Source: Rhodocyclaceae bacterium (GTDB lineage Bacteria > Pseudomonadota > Gammaproteobacteria > Burkholderiales > Rhodocyclaceae). From it: a stretch of DNA of 64,000 bases. The stretch's first letter is position 1. Each line of letters opens with the position of its first letter. The notes below the pieces were generated by a model, which saw only the letters and a list, made by a program, of their open reading frames with translations, searched no databases and was not told the DNA's origin. The stretch spans positions 79,017-143,016 of the forward strand of contig JACFMQ010000005.1 in the NCBI GenBank assembly GCA_019455325.1, in the 5' to 3' direction. Positions 18,115 to 29,603 of the stretch are shown piece after piece. A program made the translations under genes and the position numbers.

Positions 18115-18156
18115 GAGTGAGGAGCGGAGAGCCGGCAGCGGGTTTACTCCTCACTC
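18115..18156. repeat. Inverted repeat between purU and thrH
   Basis: GAGTGAGGAG (18115-18124) and CTCCTCACTC (18147-18156) are perfect inverted copies 22 bp apart. On the minus strand the hairpin would follow thrH without a U tract. Similar purine-rich pieces (GAGGAGTGATGAG) continue to the left, so this may be an imperfect tandem/inverted repeat of unknown role. Confidence 0.6.
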
Positions 18157-18171
18157 CTCTCTCCTTCCTCC

Positions 18172-18780
18172 TCACTGCCGCGCGAACGCGCGGTCGATTT
18201 CCGCGCGCAGCGCGCCGTAGTCGCGCACCACCGGGAACTGCGGGAACTCGCGGACGACGTTCTCCGGCGGGTGGAAGAGGATGCCGCCGTGCGCCTCGCC
18301 GAGCATCGCCGTGTCGTTGTACGAATCGCCGGCGGCGACGGTCGTGAACTTCAGTTCCTTGAAGCGCCGCACCGCCTCCTGCTTCTGGTTCGGCATGCGC
18401 AGGTGGTAGTTCACCAGCATGCCGCCGGCGTCGGCTTCCAGCGAATGGCAGAACAGCGTCGGCCAGCCGAGCTGGCGCATCAGCGGGTGCGCGAACTCGT
18501 AGAAGGTGTCGGAGAGGATCACCACCTGGTAGGCCTCGCGCAGCGCGTCGAGGAATTCGCGGGCGCCGGCCATCGGGCCCATCTCGGCGATCACCTTCTG
18601 GATGTCCGGCAGGCCCAGCCCGTGCCGGCGCAGGATGTCCAGCCGGTAGCTCATCAGCTTGTCGTAGTCCGGCTCGTCGCGCGTCGTGCGCTTCAGTTCG
18701 GGAATGCCGGTGCGCTCGGCAAACTCGATCCAGATTTCGGGAACGAGGACACCCTCGAGGTCAAGACAGACGATTCTCAC
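18172..18780 (-). CDS. thrH: ThrH phosphoserine phosphatase / homoserine phosphotransferase
   Basis: A 202-residue HAD enzyme. The nucleophile motif is CLDLEGVLVPEIW, with Glu where most HAD enzymes have the second Asp, which is typical of ThrH. ILSDTFYEFAHPLMRQLG and AAGDSYNDTAMLGEA are the later HAD motifs. ThrH makes serine from phosphoserine and can move the phosphate to homoserine. Length and motifs agree over the whole protein with Pseudomonas ThrH as I remember it. Confidence 0.92.
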   Translation of the reverse strand: MRIVCLDLEGVLVPEIWIEFAERTGIPELKRTTRDEPDYDKLMSYRLDILRRHGLGLPDIQKVIAEMGPMAGAREFLDALREAYQVVILSDTFYEFAHPLMRQLGWPTLFCHSLEADAGGMLVNYHLRMPNQKQEAVRRFKELKFTTVAAGDSYNDTAMLGEAHGGILFHPPENVVREFPQFPVVRDYGALRAEIDRAFARQ

Positions 18781-18853
18781 CGGAATTCTCCCTGTGTCGG
18801 TTCGCTCGCCGCGCGCGGCGAAAGGGCGGATTCTATCATCGCCGCCGGGCGGC

Positions 18854-20764
<1,911 letters not shown>

Positions 20765-20860
20765 GCGGCGGACGGGGCGGGTGGGGTCGGAGGCGGGCCG
20801 GCGGGCGGCGCGGGTGCGAGTAGAATCGGCATTTTACCGGCTTCGCGCCGCCAGACCGCC

Positions 20861-21502
20861 ATGCGCCCGACGATCGTTTCCGTCTTCCTGCTGCTGCTTC
20901 CCGTCGCCGCCTTCGCCCAGGCCGCCGCGCCGCCGTATACCGAGGCCGAGCGCGCCGAGCGGCTGGCGCGGGCGGCCGAGCTGAAGCACGAGGCCGAGCG
21001 CCTGCAGCAGGCGGCCGACGCGCGCCACAAGGCGGCCAGCGAAGCCTGCCAAAAGAAGTTCCTGATCAACGATTGCCTGGACGACGCGAAGCGCGCGCAT
21101 ACGCAGGAGACGCGCGCCGCCAAGCGCATGGAGCTGGAAGGCACGGAGATCGAGCGCGACGTGAAGCGCCGCGACGTCGCCGCCAGGGAAGCGCAGCGCG
21201 CCGCCGACGCGCCGCGCCGCGAGGCCGAGCAGAAGGCGCAGGGCGAGGCCTACCGCGCCGAGGAAGCGCAGCGCGCGGAGGAGCGCGCAGCGAAGATCGC
21301 CGACAAGGAGCGCAAGGCTGCCGAGAACCGGCAGAAGCTCGCCGAGGAGGAGGCGAAGCGGCAGAAGAAGCTGGAAGCGCAGAAGCAGAAGGAAGCGAAG
21401 GCCGCCGAAAAGCGGAAGAAGCGCGAGGCCAAGGAAGCCGAGCGCGCGGCGCGCAAGGCCGAGAAGGAAGCTGCCGCGGCCGCGGCGCCGGCTAGTCGTT
21501 GA
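20861..21502 (+). CDS. Secreted Lys/Glu/Ala-rich coiled-coil protein
   Basis: A 213-residue protein with a signal peptide (VFLLLLPVAAFAQA) and then almost entirely charged helix (heptads of Ala, Glu, Arg, Lys). Two cysteines (SEACQKKFLINDCLDD) near residue 70 could form a disulfide. I do not recognise a functional family; it resembles periplasmic coiled-coil proteins of betaproteobacteria with no known job. I chose the ATG at 20861 because the signal peptide starts there; the reading frame upstream is only the shadow of the ABC-F gene. Its end overlaps the acyltransferase gene by 11 bp. Confidence 0.75.
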   Translation: MRPTIVSVFLLLLPVAAFAQAAAPPYTEAERAERLARAAELKHEAERLQQAADARHKAASEACQKKFLINDCLDDAKRAHTQETRAAKRMELEGTEIERDVKRRDVAAREAQRAADAPRREAEQKAQGEAYRAEEAQRAEERAAKIADKERKAAENRQKLAEEEAKRQKKLEAQKQKEAKAAEKRKKREAKEAERAARKAEKEAAAAAAPASR

Positions 21503-22046
21503 AGCGGATGTCGCCGGCCTGCTGCGGCCGATAGCCGCGCTTGTCGGCGTAGAACGCGCGGATGCGTTCGAGGTCGGCCGCGCGTTCGCCCGAGAGCGTG
21601 ATCCAGTCGCCGATGCCGAGCGTCTTCGTGCCGTAGTCGAGGAAGCCGAGGCCGAGCGGCACGCCGGCGGCGAGGGTCAGCCGGTAGAAGCCGGATTTCC
21701 AGTGCGCCGTCTTGCGGCGCGTGCCCTCCGGCGCGATCACCAGGTGGAGGCGGTCGCGGCGGCGGAACTCCTCGCATATCTGGTCGATGAAGCCGCCGGG
21801 GTACGCGCGGTCGAGCGGCACGCCGCCCCAGCGCCGGAACAGCCCGCCGAGCGGGTTTTCGAACATCTCCTTCTTCGCCACCCAGTGGAACGGAAAGCCG
21901 GTGGCGAAGCGCCACAGCATGGCCAGCGGAAAATCCCAGTTCGAGGTGTGCGGGTAGCCGATGACCACCGTCTTCGCCGACGGCGGCGGCACGAGCACGA
22001 TGCGCCAGCCGAGCAGCCGGAGCAGCAGCGCGCAGAGGCGGGCCAT
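21492..22046 (-). CDS. PlsC-like lysophospholipid acyltransferase
   Basis: A 184-residue acyltransferase with the catalytic HxxxxD (HTSNWD, about residue 33) and the substrate-binding APEGTRR (about residue 105). An N-terminal hydrophobic helix would place it at the inner membrane. It is shorter than PlsC itself and resembles the short homologues of unknown acceptor. Eight base pairs separate it from the upstream ABC-F gene, so they are probably one transcript. Confidence 0.85.
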   Translation of the reverse strand: MARLCALLLRLLGWRIVLVPPPSAKTVVIGYPHTSNWDFPLAMLWRFATGFPFHWVAKKEMFENPLGGLFRRWGGVPLDRAYPGGFIDQICEEFRRRDRLHLVIAPEGTRRKTAHWKSGFYRLTLAAGVPLGLGFLDYGTKTLGIGDWITLSGERAADLERIRAFYADKRGYRPQQAGDIRFND

Positions 22047-22053
22047 GCCCGTG

Positions 22054-23664
<1,611 letters not shown>

Positions 23665-23750
23665 GGCGGAATCCTGAATGGGCGCTGGCCAGGGCGCAGC
23701 GGCGGTGAAACTGGACGGCGAAGAGAGCGGCTATGGCGGTGCCAGAAGCG

Positions 23751-23772
23751 ACAAGGGCGGCACGCGCCGCCC
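23751..23772 (-). terminator. Hairpin after the 54-residue basic protein gene
   Basis: On the minus strand a GGGCGGC/GCCGCCC stem (7 bp, 4-nt loop) is followed by TTGTCGCTT. It lies 26 bp after the small gene's stop and before ybiT, so the two are probably separate units. Confidence 0.5.
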
Positions 23773-23797
23773 TCGGAAGCCTCCGGTCTCGCCGGAA

Positions 23798-23962
23798 TTA
23801 CTTGCTGGCGCCCAGCTGCGGCTTGCCGCGCTGGTGGCACTCGGCGGCGTAGATCGCCTTGCGCACGCCCTTGGTGTTGTTGCGGTACAGACGCTTGGCG
23901 GCCTTCGAGAGGCAGCGGCGCTCGATGGCCGAGCGGCGGTCGCGGTTGGAAGTGGAAGCCAT
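23798..23962 (-). CDS. Small basic protein, 54 residues
   Basis: A short open frame with ATG at 23962 and TAA at 23798. The product (begins MASTSNRDRRSAIERRCLSK, ends QLGASK) has about one third Arg/Lys, resembling small ribosome- or nucleic-acid-binding proteins, but I cannot name a family; it is not ribosomal protein S20. CGGAG lies 9 bp upstream of the start, the region upstream is AT-rich as promoters are, and a hairpin follows the stop. These three signs make it more than a chance frame. Confidence 0.6.
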   Translation of the reverse strand: MASTSNRDRRSAIERRCLSKAAKRLYRNNTKGVRKAIYAAECHQRGKPQLGASK

Positions 23963-24089
23963 GTTCGAACTCCGGATTGTGTGGGTACTGCGGTTGATCG
24001 GCGGGGCGAAATTTGTTGAACCGTGAATTTTAACGGTTTTTCAGAGAATTTGCCGGAATTTTCGCCGACGGCGACGGCGGGCCGTTCCC

Positions 24090-24359
24090 CTATTCCTCCC
24101 GGCACAGGATTTCCGCTTCCCGCACCAGATCGCTGGCGTCGCACGCCAGGGGGCCGGCCAGCTTGAGCAGGGTGGTCAGGGTGGGCTGCCGCTGGCCGCG
24201 TTCGAGCAGGGAAATGTAGACCCGCTCGAGGCCGGCTTCCAGCGCCAGCTTCTCCTGGCTCAATCCGCTGGCGCTGCGCCGCTCCCGCAGTACCTTTCCG
24301 AATGCCTTGCTCGGCTCCACGCCCTCTCCCTGAAGAAGGGAGAAAGGTAGAGGCCGCAT
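24090..24359 (-). CDS. XRE-type transcriptional regulator
   Basis: An 89-residue protein that is little more than one helix-turn-helix (FGKVLRERRSASGLSQEKLALEAGLERVYISLLERGQRQPTLTTLLKLA). It should bind DNA as a dimer. A perfect 14-bp palindrome sits 14 bp upstream of its start, in the region shared with the divergent flgP-like gene, and is a natural operator. The true start may be a few codons further in (for example near VEPSKAFG). Confidence 0.8.
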   Translation of the reverse strand: MRPLPFSLLQGEGVEPSKAFGKVLRERRSASGLSQEKLALEAGLERVYISLLERGQRQPTLTTLLKLAGPLACDASDLVREAEILCREE

Positions 24360-24372
24360 CCGCGCCCGTCTT

Positions 24373-24386
24373 TATACTATAGTATA
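24373..24386. promoter_or_regulatory. Palindromic operator between an XRE regulator and flgP/flgT
   Basis: TATACTATAGTATA is a perfect 14-bp palindrome in an AT-rich island of otherwise GC-rich DNA. It also contains -10-like hexamers (TATACT, TATAGT). It is well placed for a dimeric XRE repressor to control itself and the divergent genes. Confidence 0.6.
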
Positions 24387-24455
24387 CAAATTCAAGGCCG
24401 CGCCGCCGTCATGAACCCACGCGTTTCCATCGTCCACCCTCGGAGAAAAACCAAC

Positions 24456-25082
24456 ATGGCGCTCAAGATCTCCCGCCTTCCCTTCGTCGTCGTCCTCCTG
24501 TCGCTGCTGGCCGGCTGCGCCACGCCATGCTGCGACGCGACCAGGACCGTGACGGTCACCACGACCACGGAGGAAGTGGCGGAGCAGTCCTGCGGCACAT
24601 CCCGCTGCAAGTCTTCCGCCGCCGTGGCCCCTGCGACCGCAGCGATGCCGAACGCCGACGCTCCGGCCGCGCAGACCGTCCGGCTGCTGGCCACCGGCTA
24701 CGGCGCCAGCGGCGCCTACAGCCGCTACACCCAGGGCCAGCGGGAGCTGATGGCCATACGGGCGGCGCAGGTGGACGCCTACCGCAACCTCGCCGAGCAG
24801 GTCTATGGGTTCCGCGTCTGGGGCAACACGGCCGTTTCCGCCTTCGCCACGCAGAACGACAGCGTGCGCACCTATGTCGATGCCTTCATCCGCGGCGCCC
24901 GGGTGGTCAATCTGACCACGCTCGAAAACGGCAACTACGAGGCCACGGTGGAGCTGGTCATCTCCAGCCAGTTCCTCGACTGCGTGCAGCGGCAGGGTCG
25001 CTGCACGGCGCCGGTCCCGGCGCCGGCCGCCTGCTTCTCGGCCGGCTGCACGGCGCCCGGCGTCACCTACGTCGGCCACTGA
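24456..25082 (+). CDS. FlgP/LPP20-like lipoprotein
   Basis: A 208-residue lipoprotein: signal sequence and lipobox LLAGC, a Cys/Thr-rich spacer, then an LPP20/FlgP domain (about residues 80-180; YTQGQRELMAIRAAQVDAYRNLAEQVYGFRV ... VRTYVDAFIRGARVV). FlgP proteins build a basal disk of the flagellar motor in Vibrio and Campylobacter. The next gene is flgT-like, so the pair fits a flagellar-accessory role. The ATG at 24456 has CGGAG before it; a start further upstream (24411) would lengthen the signal peptide. Confidence 0.78.
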   Translation: MALKISRLPFVVVLLSLLAGCATPCCDATRTVTVTTTTEEVAEQSCGTSRCKSSAAVAPATAAMPNADAPAAQTVRLLATGYGASGAYSRYTQGQRELMAIRAAQVDAYRNLAEQVYGFRVWGNTAVSAFATQNDSVRTYVDAFIRGARVVNLTTLENGNYEATVELVISSQFLDCVQRQGRCTAPVPAPAACFSAGCTAPGVTYVGH

Positions 25083-25090
25083 GCCCTGGC

Positions 25091-26251
25091 ATGGGTGCCC
25101 GCGGCGCCCTGGCCTGCGCGCTAGGCCTGCTGCTCGCGTCCTCCGCCTGGGCGGAGATGGTGGTCGAAGGCAGCGCCGAGATCGTCGCCGGGAACTTGGC
25201 CGAGGCCCGCGAACTGGCCACCCGCCGCGCCCTGGCGCGGGCCGCCGAATCCCGGGGGGCGACGGTGAGCGCCGCGTCCCTGCTGCAGCCGGATGCCGTG
25301 CTGGAATTCATCCAGGTCAGAAGCTCGGCCTGCGCGGACGTCGTCGAGCAAGTATCCGAACGGCAGGAGGGCGGGCGGTTGACCGTCGTACTCCGGGTCT
25401 CCGTCAGCGACGGCCCGGATTGCCAGCCGGCGTGCCGACGCGCCTACGTGAATCGCGTGCTCGTCCTCGGCTTCGCGCTCGAACATCCGGAGCAGAAGCG
25501 CAGCCGCGAACACACGCTGGTCAGCCGGATGACGGCCGTCGAGCTGGCCAAGAAGATACGGCAGCGCCCCATCCTGCTGTCGGATTTCAGCAGCGACGCC
25601 TTTCCCTACGCCTCCCCTGCCCGGGCGCCCATGCTCCACCATCCCGGCGACGGCGGCGAACCGCCGATCACGCTGCTGGCCAGGCAGCATCGCGCCCAGT
25701 ACGTGCTCTCCGGGATTTATCGCGATTTCGGACTGGAGGCTCCGGGCCTGGGCAAGCCGGGCGTGCGTCGCATCGCCATCGAAGCCTTCGTGCACGATGG
25801 CGTGAACGGCGGCGTGCTGGCCCAGAAACGCTTTGCCGCGACGGCCATGGGCCGCGTGCTGCTCGAAGGTGGGCCGAGCGTGGGGACGCCGCAGTTCTAT
25901 CAGGGCGATTTCGGGCGGGTCTGGGGCCGCCTGCTCGACGACATCGCGGCCTGGGCCGAGCGGAGCGCCGCCTGTCTGCCTTTCAGCGCCCGCATCCTGA
26001 GGGCGGAAGGCCGCCGGCTGCAGATCGATGCCGGCGCCGAGTCCGGTCTTTCGGCGGGCGACACCCTGCTCATCCACGGCTGGAAGGAACCGCCGGTCAC
26101 CGGCCTGAACGGCCAGATGCTGGGCGCGGAAAGAAAGATCCGGGCGAGCGCCGCCATCCGGGAGGTCTATCCGCGATTCTCCGTCATCGAAATCAGTGAC
26201 CCGCCGGATGGGCCGGCCATCAAGCCTGGGGACGTCATCTTTACCCTGTAA
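25091..26251 (+). CDS. FlgT-like flagellar assembly protein
   Basis: A 386-residue periplasmic protein with a signal peptide (LGLLLASSAWA). The N-terminal domain (VVEGSAEIVAGNLAEARELATRRALARAAESRGATVS) is FlgT-N; the middle domain contains VNRVLVLGF and QYVLSGIYRDFG; the C-terminal 80 residues form a small beta domain (LSAGDTLLIHGW ... IKPGDVIFTL). In Vibrio, FlgT forms the H-ring of the motor. The start at 25091 is 8 bp after the flgP-like stop, so they form an operon. Confidence 0.78.
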   Translation: MGARGALACALGLLLASSAWAEMVVEGSAEIVAGNLAEARELATRRALARAAESRGATVSAASLLQPDAVLEFIQVRSSACADVVEQVSERQEGGRLTVVLRVSVSDGPDCQPACRRAYVNRVLVLGFALEHPEQKRSREHTLVSRMTAVELAKKIRQRPILLSDFSSDAFPYASPARAPMLHHPGDGGEPPITLLARQHRAQYVLSGIYRDFGLEAPGLGKPGVRRIAIEAFVHDGVNGGVLAQKRFAATAMGRVLLEGGPSVGTPQFYQGDFGRVWGRLLDDIAAWAERSAACLPFSARILRAEGRRLQIDAGAESGLSAGDTLLIHGWKEPPVTGLNGQMLGAERKIRASAAIREVYPRFSVIEISDPPDGPAIKPGDVIFTL

Positions 26252-26271
26252 CGACGGAGGTAGGTCTGTTC

Positions 26272-26292
26272 TGCGGTTTCGGCCGCATTTTT
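26272..26292 (+). terminator. Terminator after flgT-like gene
   Basis: TGCGG-N6-CCGCA stem followed by TTTTT (26288-26292), 20 bp after the stop. It may also serve the convergent MliC-like gene. Confidence 0.7.
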
Positions 26293-26302
26293 CCGATGGC
26301 GT

Positions 26303-26608
26303 TCAGCGGCCTTTCGCCCTGCACTGGATGGGCACCATGCGGCCGATCTCGACCGTGAGTTCGTCACCCTTGCCGCGAATGGTGTTCGGGCCGTTGCTGT
26401 AGATGAAGCCGGAGCCGCTGGGCTGCTGCCGCAGTTCGATGGCTTCGCCGCTGCGCATCAGGACGGCGATCTCTTGCGCGGGAAAAAAGCGCACCGACAG
26501 CGACTGTCCGTCGGCGCACGCGAAGGCGACTTCGTGGGCGTTGGGCGGGGTGTTCGCGCAGGCAGCGGCGACGAGGCTTGCGAGCGCCGTGGCAATGAGC
26601 TGTTTCAT
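26303..26608 (-). CDS. MliC-like lysozyme-inhibitor lipoprotein
   Basis: A 101-residue lipoprotein with a short signal and lipobox (VAAAC). The mature part follows the MliC pattern: FACADGQSLSVRFF, a hydrophobic strand (EIAVLMRSGEAIELRQ), SGSGFIYSN, then GKGDELTVEIG and a final Cys pairing with the first. MliC proteins block c-type lysozyme at the cell surface. The ATG at 26608 is preceded by GGGAGGA. Confidence 0.78.
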   Translation of the reverse strand: MKQLIATALASLVAAACANTPPNAHEVAFACADGQSLSVRFFPAQEIAVLMRSGEAIELRQQPSGSGFIYSNGPNTIRGKGDELTVEIGRMVPIQCRAKGR

Positions 26609-26756
26609 GGATTCCTCCCTCACTTGGAGATTCGAGACGAGCGGCCGCCGGGTCACGCCGCGTTGCGCATCGGCATGGCCGACATCCGCTGCTCCGACGC
26701 ACGGAAGCCCCGGCCGGGAAAAAACGTCTTCTTCGTCTTCGCTGCGTATGCGCGCG

Positions 26757-27098
26757 TCAGGCAAACTCATCCACCTTGCTGCCGATCGTCGAATCCGATG
26801 CACCGGGCGAAGTCGCTGCGTTGGCCTTTGCCGTATCGCTTGTCGCTGCCAGTTCGTCATTCGCCTTTTTTTCCTCCTGGGCCTGCAAGCGGGCGAGGCG
26901 AACCTCAAGCGCCTGGATTTGCCGCTCGATCTGTTCAGCCTGTTTTTGGGAGTCCTCGGAATCGTCATCCTGCAACTTGGCCAACTGCTTTTCCAGCGAG
27001 GCGATCTGCTTTTCCAGCGCGGCAACCTGGGAACTGGTGCCGCTGCTGCCCGTATTGCCTATGCTGCCCGTAGTCGATGAAGCGATGTTCGATACCAT
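26757..27098 (-). CDS. FlxA-like coiled-coil protein
   Basis: A 113-residue protein with a Ser/Thr/Gly-rich start, a long coiled coil (SSQVAALEKQIASLEKQLAKLQDD ... QAEQIERQIQALEVRLARLQAQEEKK) and a disordered tail. This is the pattern of the FlxA-like family, genes often expressed with flagella. It sits near the flgP/flgT-like pair but is transcribed from the other strand. Its function is unknown. Confidence 0.7.
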   Translation of the reverse strand: MVSNIASSTTGSIGNTGSSGTSSQVAALEKQIASLEKQLAKLQDDDSEDSQKQAEQIERQIQALEVRLARLQAQEEKKANDELAATSDTAKANAATSPGASDSTIGSKVDEFA

Positions 27099-27232
27099 TT
27101 TCGTTCTCCTGGTCAGGTTGTGTCATCAAAACTGCCCTGTCCATTTTCTCGGTGGCCTGACGGAGAACTTGATCGTTGCGGGGGTAAAACGATGTAAAGC
27201 TGCGCTTGCGGAACGCTCCCTCAACCGCAATG

Positions 27233-27811
27233 TCAGGCCGATGGTTTGCCATAGCCGGTCGTATCAACCAGGATGGCCCATTGATTGCTGGTTTCCACCA
27301 AAGCCTCTCGCGTGCCGTGATGAGTGACTGTTTGATGGACGACCTTGCCCCAGGCATGGCTGGCGGCTTCCAGCGAGGAAACCCATATGTAGGGAATCGT
27401 TTGCCCCACGAGTGGCGCAATAATTTCTGCCGGGTAGTTGCCAGCCATGAAGGCGCGGGAGCACAGAAGGTGATAGCTGCTGCCTGCCACTACGCCTGTG
27501 CAGCCGGGGTCGTCGGTTTCAATCACGCCGAAACCCATTCGGCGAAATCGATCGAGGCTGGGCTCGATATCGGGCAGAATGGTCAGTGGAGTGATGCGTC
27601 GGACCGGGCCGATGGAGGCCGTGAGCGCGTCCACGGATAGGGCGAGCGTGGACGCTAGAGCCGCGAGCGAGGAAATGGTTGCCTTGCCGCCGCGTTCCAG
27701 GCGCTGCACTGTGCGCGTGCTTATCCCGCTTGCCGCCGCCAGATGATCCTGCGACCAGCCGCGCTTGCGACGTTCCGATTTGAGACGGGCTTGGTTGACG
27801 GCGATGGGCAT
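27233..27811 (-). CDS. XRE regulator with a C-terminal glyoxalase-like domain
   Basis: A 192-residue protein. Residues 8-62 form a helix-turn-helix (LKSERRKRGWSQDHLAAASGISTRTVQRLERGGKATISSLAALA). The C-terminal 110 residues (FRRMGFGVIETDDPGCTGVVAGSSYHLLCSRAFM ... AILVDTTGYGKPSA) look like one half of a glyoxalase/bleomycin-resistance fold and may bind a small ligand. The likely job is ligand-controlled regulation; the target is unknown. Confidence 0.8.
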   Translation of the reverse strand: MPIAVNQARLKSERRKRGWSQDHLAAASGISTRTVQRLERGGKATISSLAALASTLALSVDALTASIGPVRRITPLTILPDIEPSLDRFRRMGFGVIETDDPGCTGVVAGSSYHLLCSRAFMAGNYPAEIIAPLVGQTIPYIWVSSLEAASHAWGKVVHQTVTHHGTREALVETSNQWAILVDTTGYGKPSA

Positions 27812-28231
27812 GGCAGTGCTCCTTGGTGTGATTCAAACCGGAACCACGCTAGCACTGGAACGAACGCGTCGCCACGACGGGAACGCGTCACCGTGTGCGA
27901 TCACAGTGCTGCGGTGGCGGCCTTCGTCCTGCTGCGGCTGTTTTAGCACCCGACATCGGCCGTAGCGCATCCGAGGCCGCTGCACGGCCTGTGCGGGGTA
28001 TGGGACGGAATCGCCGTCGGCATTTTCGGCAGCAAAGCGCAGGGGGCGTCGGCGGTGTCACCTCCGGTCCGCAACTGGTCGGCGGCTTCGCGGTGTACGG
28101 CAGGCTCAAGCTACCGGTCGGTCTGCGTCTGGATACGGAAGAAGAAGGTGAAGGTGCGGACCTTTCCATCCCCCCAAAGTCTTGGCGACGGCGGAGCGTG
28201 AAACCGCTTGGCGAGGCGGGGCGCGCCCCGG
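27812..28231. other. Intergenic region without a convincing gene
   Basis: About 420 bp between the XRE regulator start and the chemoreceptor stop. Short frames on both strands encode Arg/Pro-rich, low-complexity products with no ribosome-binding site. A 12-bp palindrome GGGGCGCGCCCC lies at 28218-28229 just after the chemoreceptor stop. The upstream promoter of the XRE gene must lie here; I could not place it. Confidence 0.6.
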
Positions 28232-29551
28232 CTAAGGTTCCGCTGTCGCCATCTTCTCGATGTGCGCGGTGGTGTCGCGGGTGCGTTCCGCGAGCTTGCG
28301 GACCTCGTCGGCGACGACCGCGAATCCGCGCCCGCTCTCGCCCGCCCGGGCAGCTTCGATGGCGGCGTTGAGTGCGAGCAGATTGGTCTGGTCGGCGATC
28401 TCCTTGATCGTGCCCACGAGCTCGTTGATGCGGCGCAGCGTCGCTTCCAGCTTGCCCTGTTGCTGCTCCATCGCCTCGCGTTGCTCCTGCTCGCGCAGTT
28501 GAGTGTCGATGTCGGTCAGTGCACCGACGACGCGCAGCGGGCTGCCGTCCTGACTTCGGCGCGTCTGGGCCAGGGCACGGAACCAGCGGTATTCGCCGGT
28601 CTTGAGCGCGAGACGGTGCGGCCGGTCGTACGGGGTCTGGCCGCTGCGGTCGTCGACGTGGGCGAGAAAGGCCTTGAACACCTGGTCGCGATCGTCCGGG
28701 TGGATACGGCTGGCCCAGGCGTCGAGCGTGTTCGGAAAGTCACTCTCGTCGGTGTAGCCCAGCAGGCGCCGGAGTTGCTGCGACCACCACACGGTGTTGG
28801 CCGTGTCGAGGGCCTTGCCGGCGCGGATCTCGATGTCCCACAGCCCGTCGCTCAGCAGCTCGCGCACCAGCTCGAAGCGGTCCAGGCTGCGGTCGAGCAG
28901 CGCCTCGCGTTCCAGCCTCTCGTGGATGTCCAGCAGCGAGCCGGCAACCCGTAGCGGGTCGCCGCCCGGTCCCCGCAGCGTCGTGCCTATGGCCCTGAAC
29001 CAGCGGTATTCGCCGCTCTTGGTGGCGAGTCGATAGTCGATGTCATAGGGCGTATTCCCGCTGCTGTCGGCAAGGTGGGCGGCGAAGGCGGTGAGCACGC
29101 GTTTCGTATCCTCCGGGTGTATGCGACTGCGCCAGCTCTCCAGGCGGTTGGGGAAATCGGTTTCGTCCTCGAAACCGAGCAGCTGACGCAACTGGCGTGA
29201 CCACCACACCATACTTGCGGCGCTGGCCGGATCGCCGTCAGCGATACTGATGTCCCACAGGCCCTCGCCGCTGGCGCGGCTAATCAGGTCAAAGCGTTCG
29301 GCAAGGCGGTCGGCCTCGCTGCTGGCAGCGAACAGCGCGGTGCGCAGCTGTCCCGCCTCCATCTCCAGCGATTCGAGCGCGCGTCGTGTCGCCGCGTGAC
29401 GGTCGAGCAGCGCGCCGTAGGCTGCATCCAGACGCATGGACAGCCGTGCAAGCCGCTTCGGCCCGCTGAAGGTCGCGGTGAATGTGGCGCCGGTGTCGAG
29501 CGCGTCGGCGAAGTATTCGAGATGGCGCAGCCATTTACCGGTGGAAAACAC
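28232..29551 (-). CDS. PAS-PAS methyl-accepting chemotaxis protein (soluble, short)
   Basis: A 439-residue chemoreceptor without membrane segments. After a helical start come two closely related PAS domains (each with [24 protein letters not shown] and [22 protein letters not shown]) and an MCP signalling hairpin ([43 protein letters not shown]). The protein stops 20 residues after the tip, so the return helix and usual methylation sites are missing, as in BdlA-type receptors. The start is taken as GTG 29551, preceded by GGGAG. It lies 52 bp downstream of the cobW gene on the same strand and is probably transcribed with it from the sigma-54 promoter at 30922. Confidence 0.85.
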   Translation of the reverse strand: MFSTGKWLRHLEYFADALDTGATFTATFSGPKRLARLSMRLDAAYGALLDRHAATRRALESLEMEAGQLRTALFAASSEADRLAERFDLISRASGEGLWDISIADGDPASAASMVWWSRQLRQLLGFEDETDFPNRLESWRSRIHPEDTKRVLTAFAAHLADSSGNTPYDIDYRLATKSGEYRWFRAIGTTLRGPGGDPLRVAGSLLDIHERLEREALLDRSLDRFELVRELLSDGLWDIEIRAGKALDTANTVWWSQQLRRLLGYTDESDFPNTLDAWASRIHPDDRDQVFKAFLAHVDDRSGQTPYDRPHRLALKTGEYRWFRALAQTRRSQDGSPLRVVGALTDIDTQLREQEQREAMEQQQGKLEATLRRINELVGTIKEIADQTNLLALNAAIEAARAGESGRGFAVVADEVRKLAERTRDTTAHIEKMATAEP

Positions 29552-29603
29552 GATGGCTTGTCTCCCTTGAGGATTTGCGTTGAGAGATGCCGGTGGCCGT
29601 CGC

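Noticed and set aside
27888-28371. Small open frames on both strands between the XRE regulator and the chemoreceptor
   Set aside because: Products are low-complexity (Arg/Pro/Ser), without ribosome-binding sites, and one runs into the chemoreceptor gene on the opposite strand.
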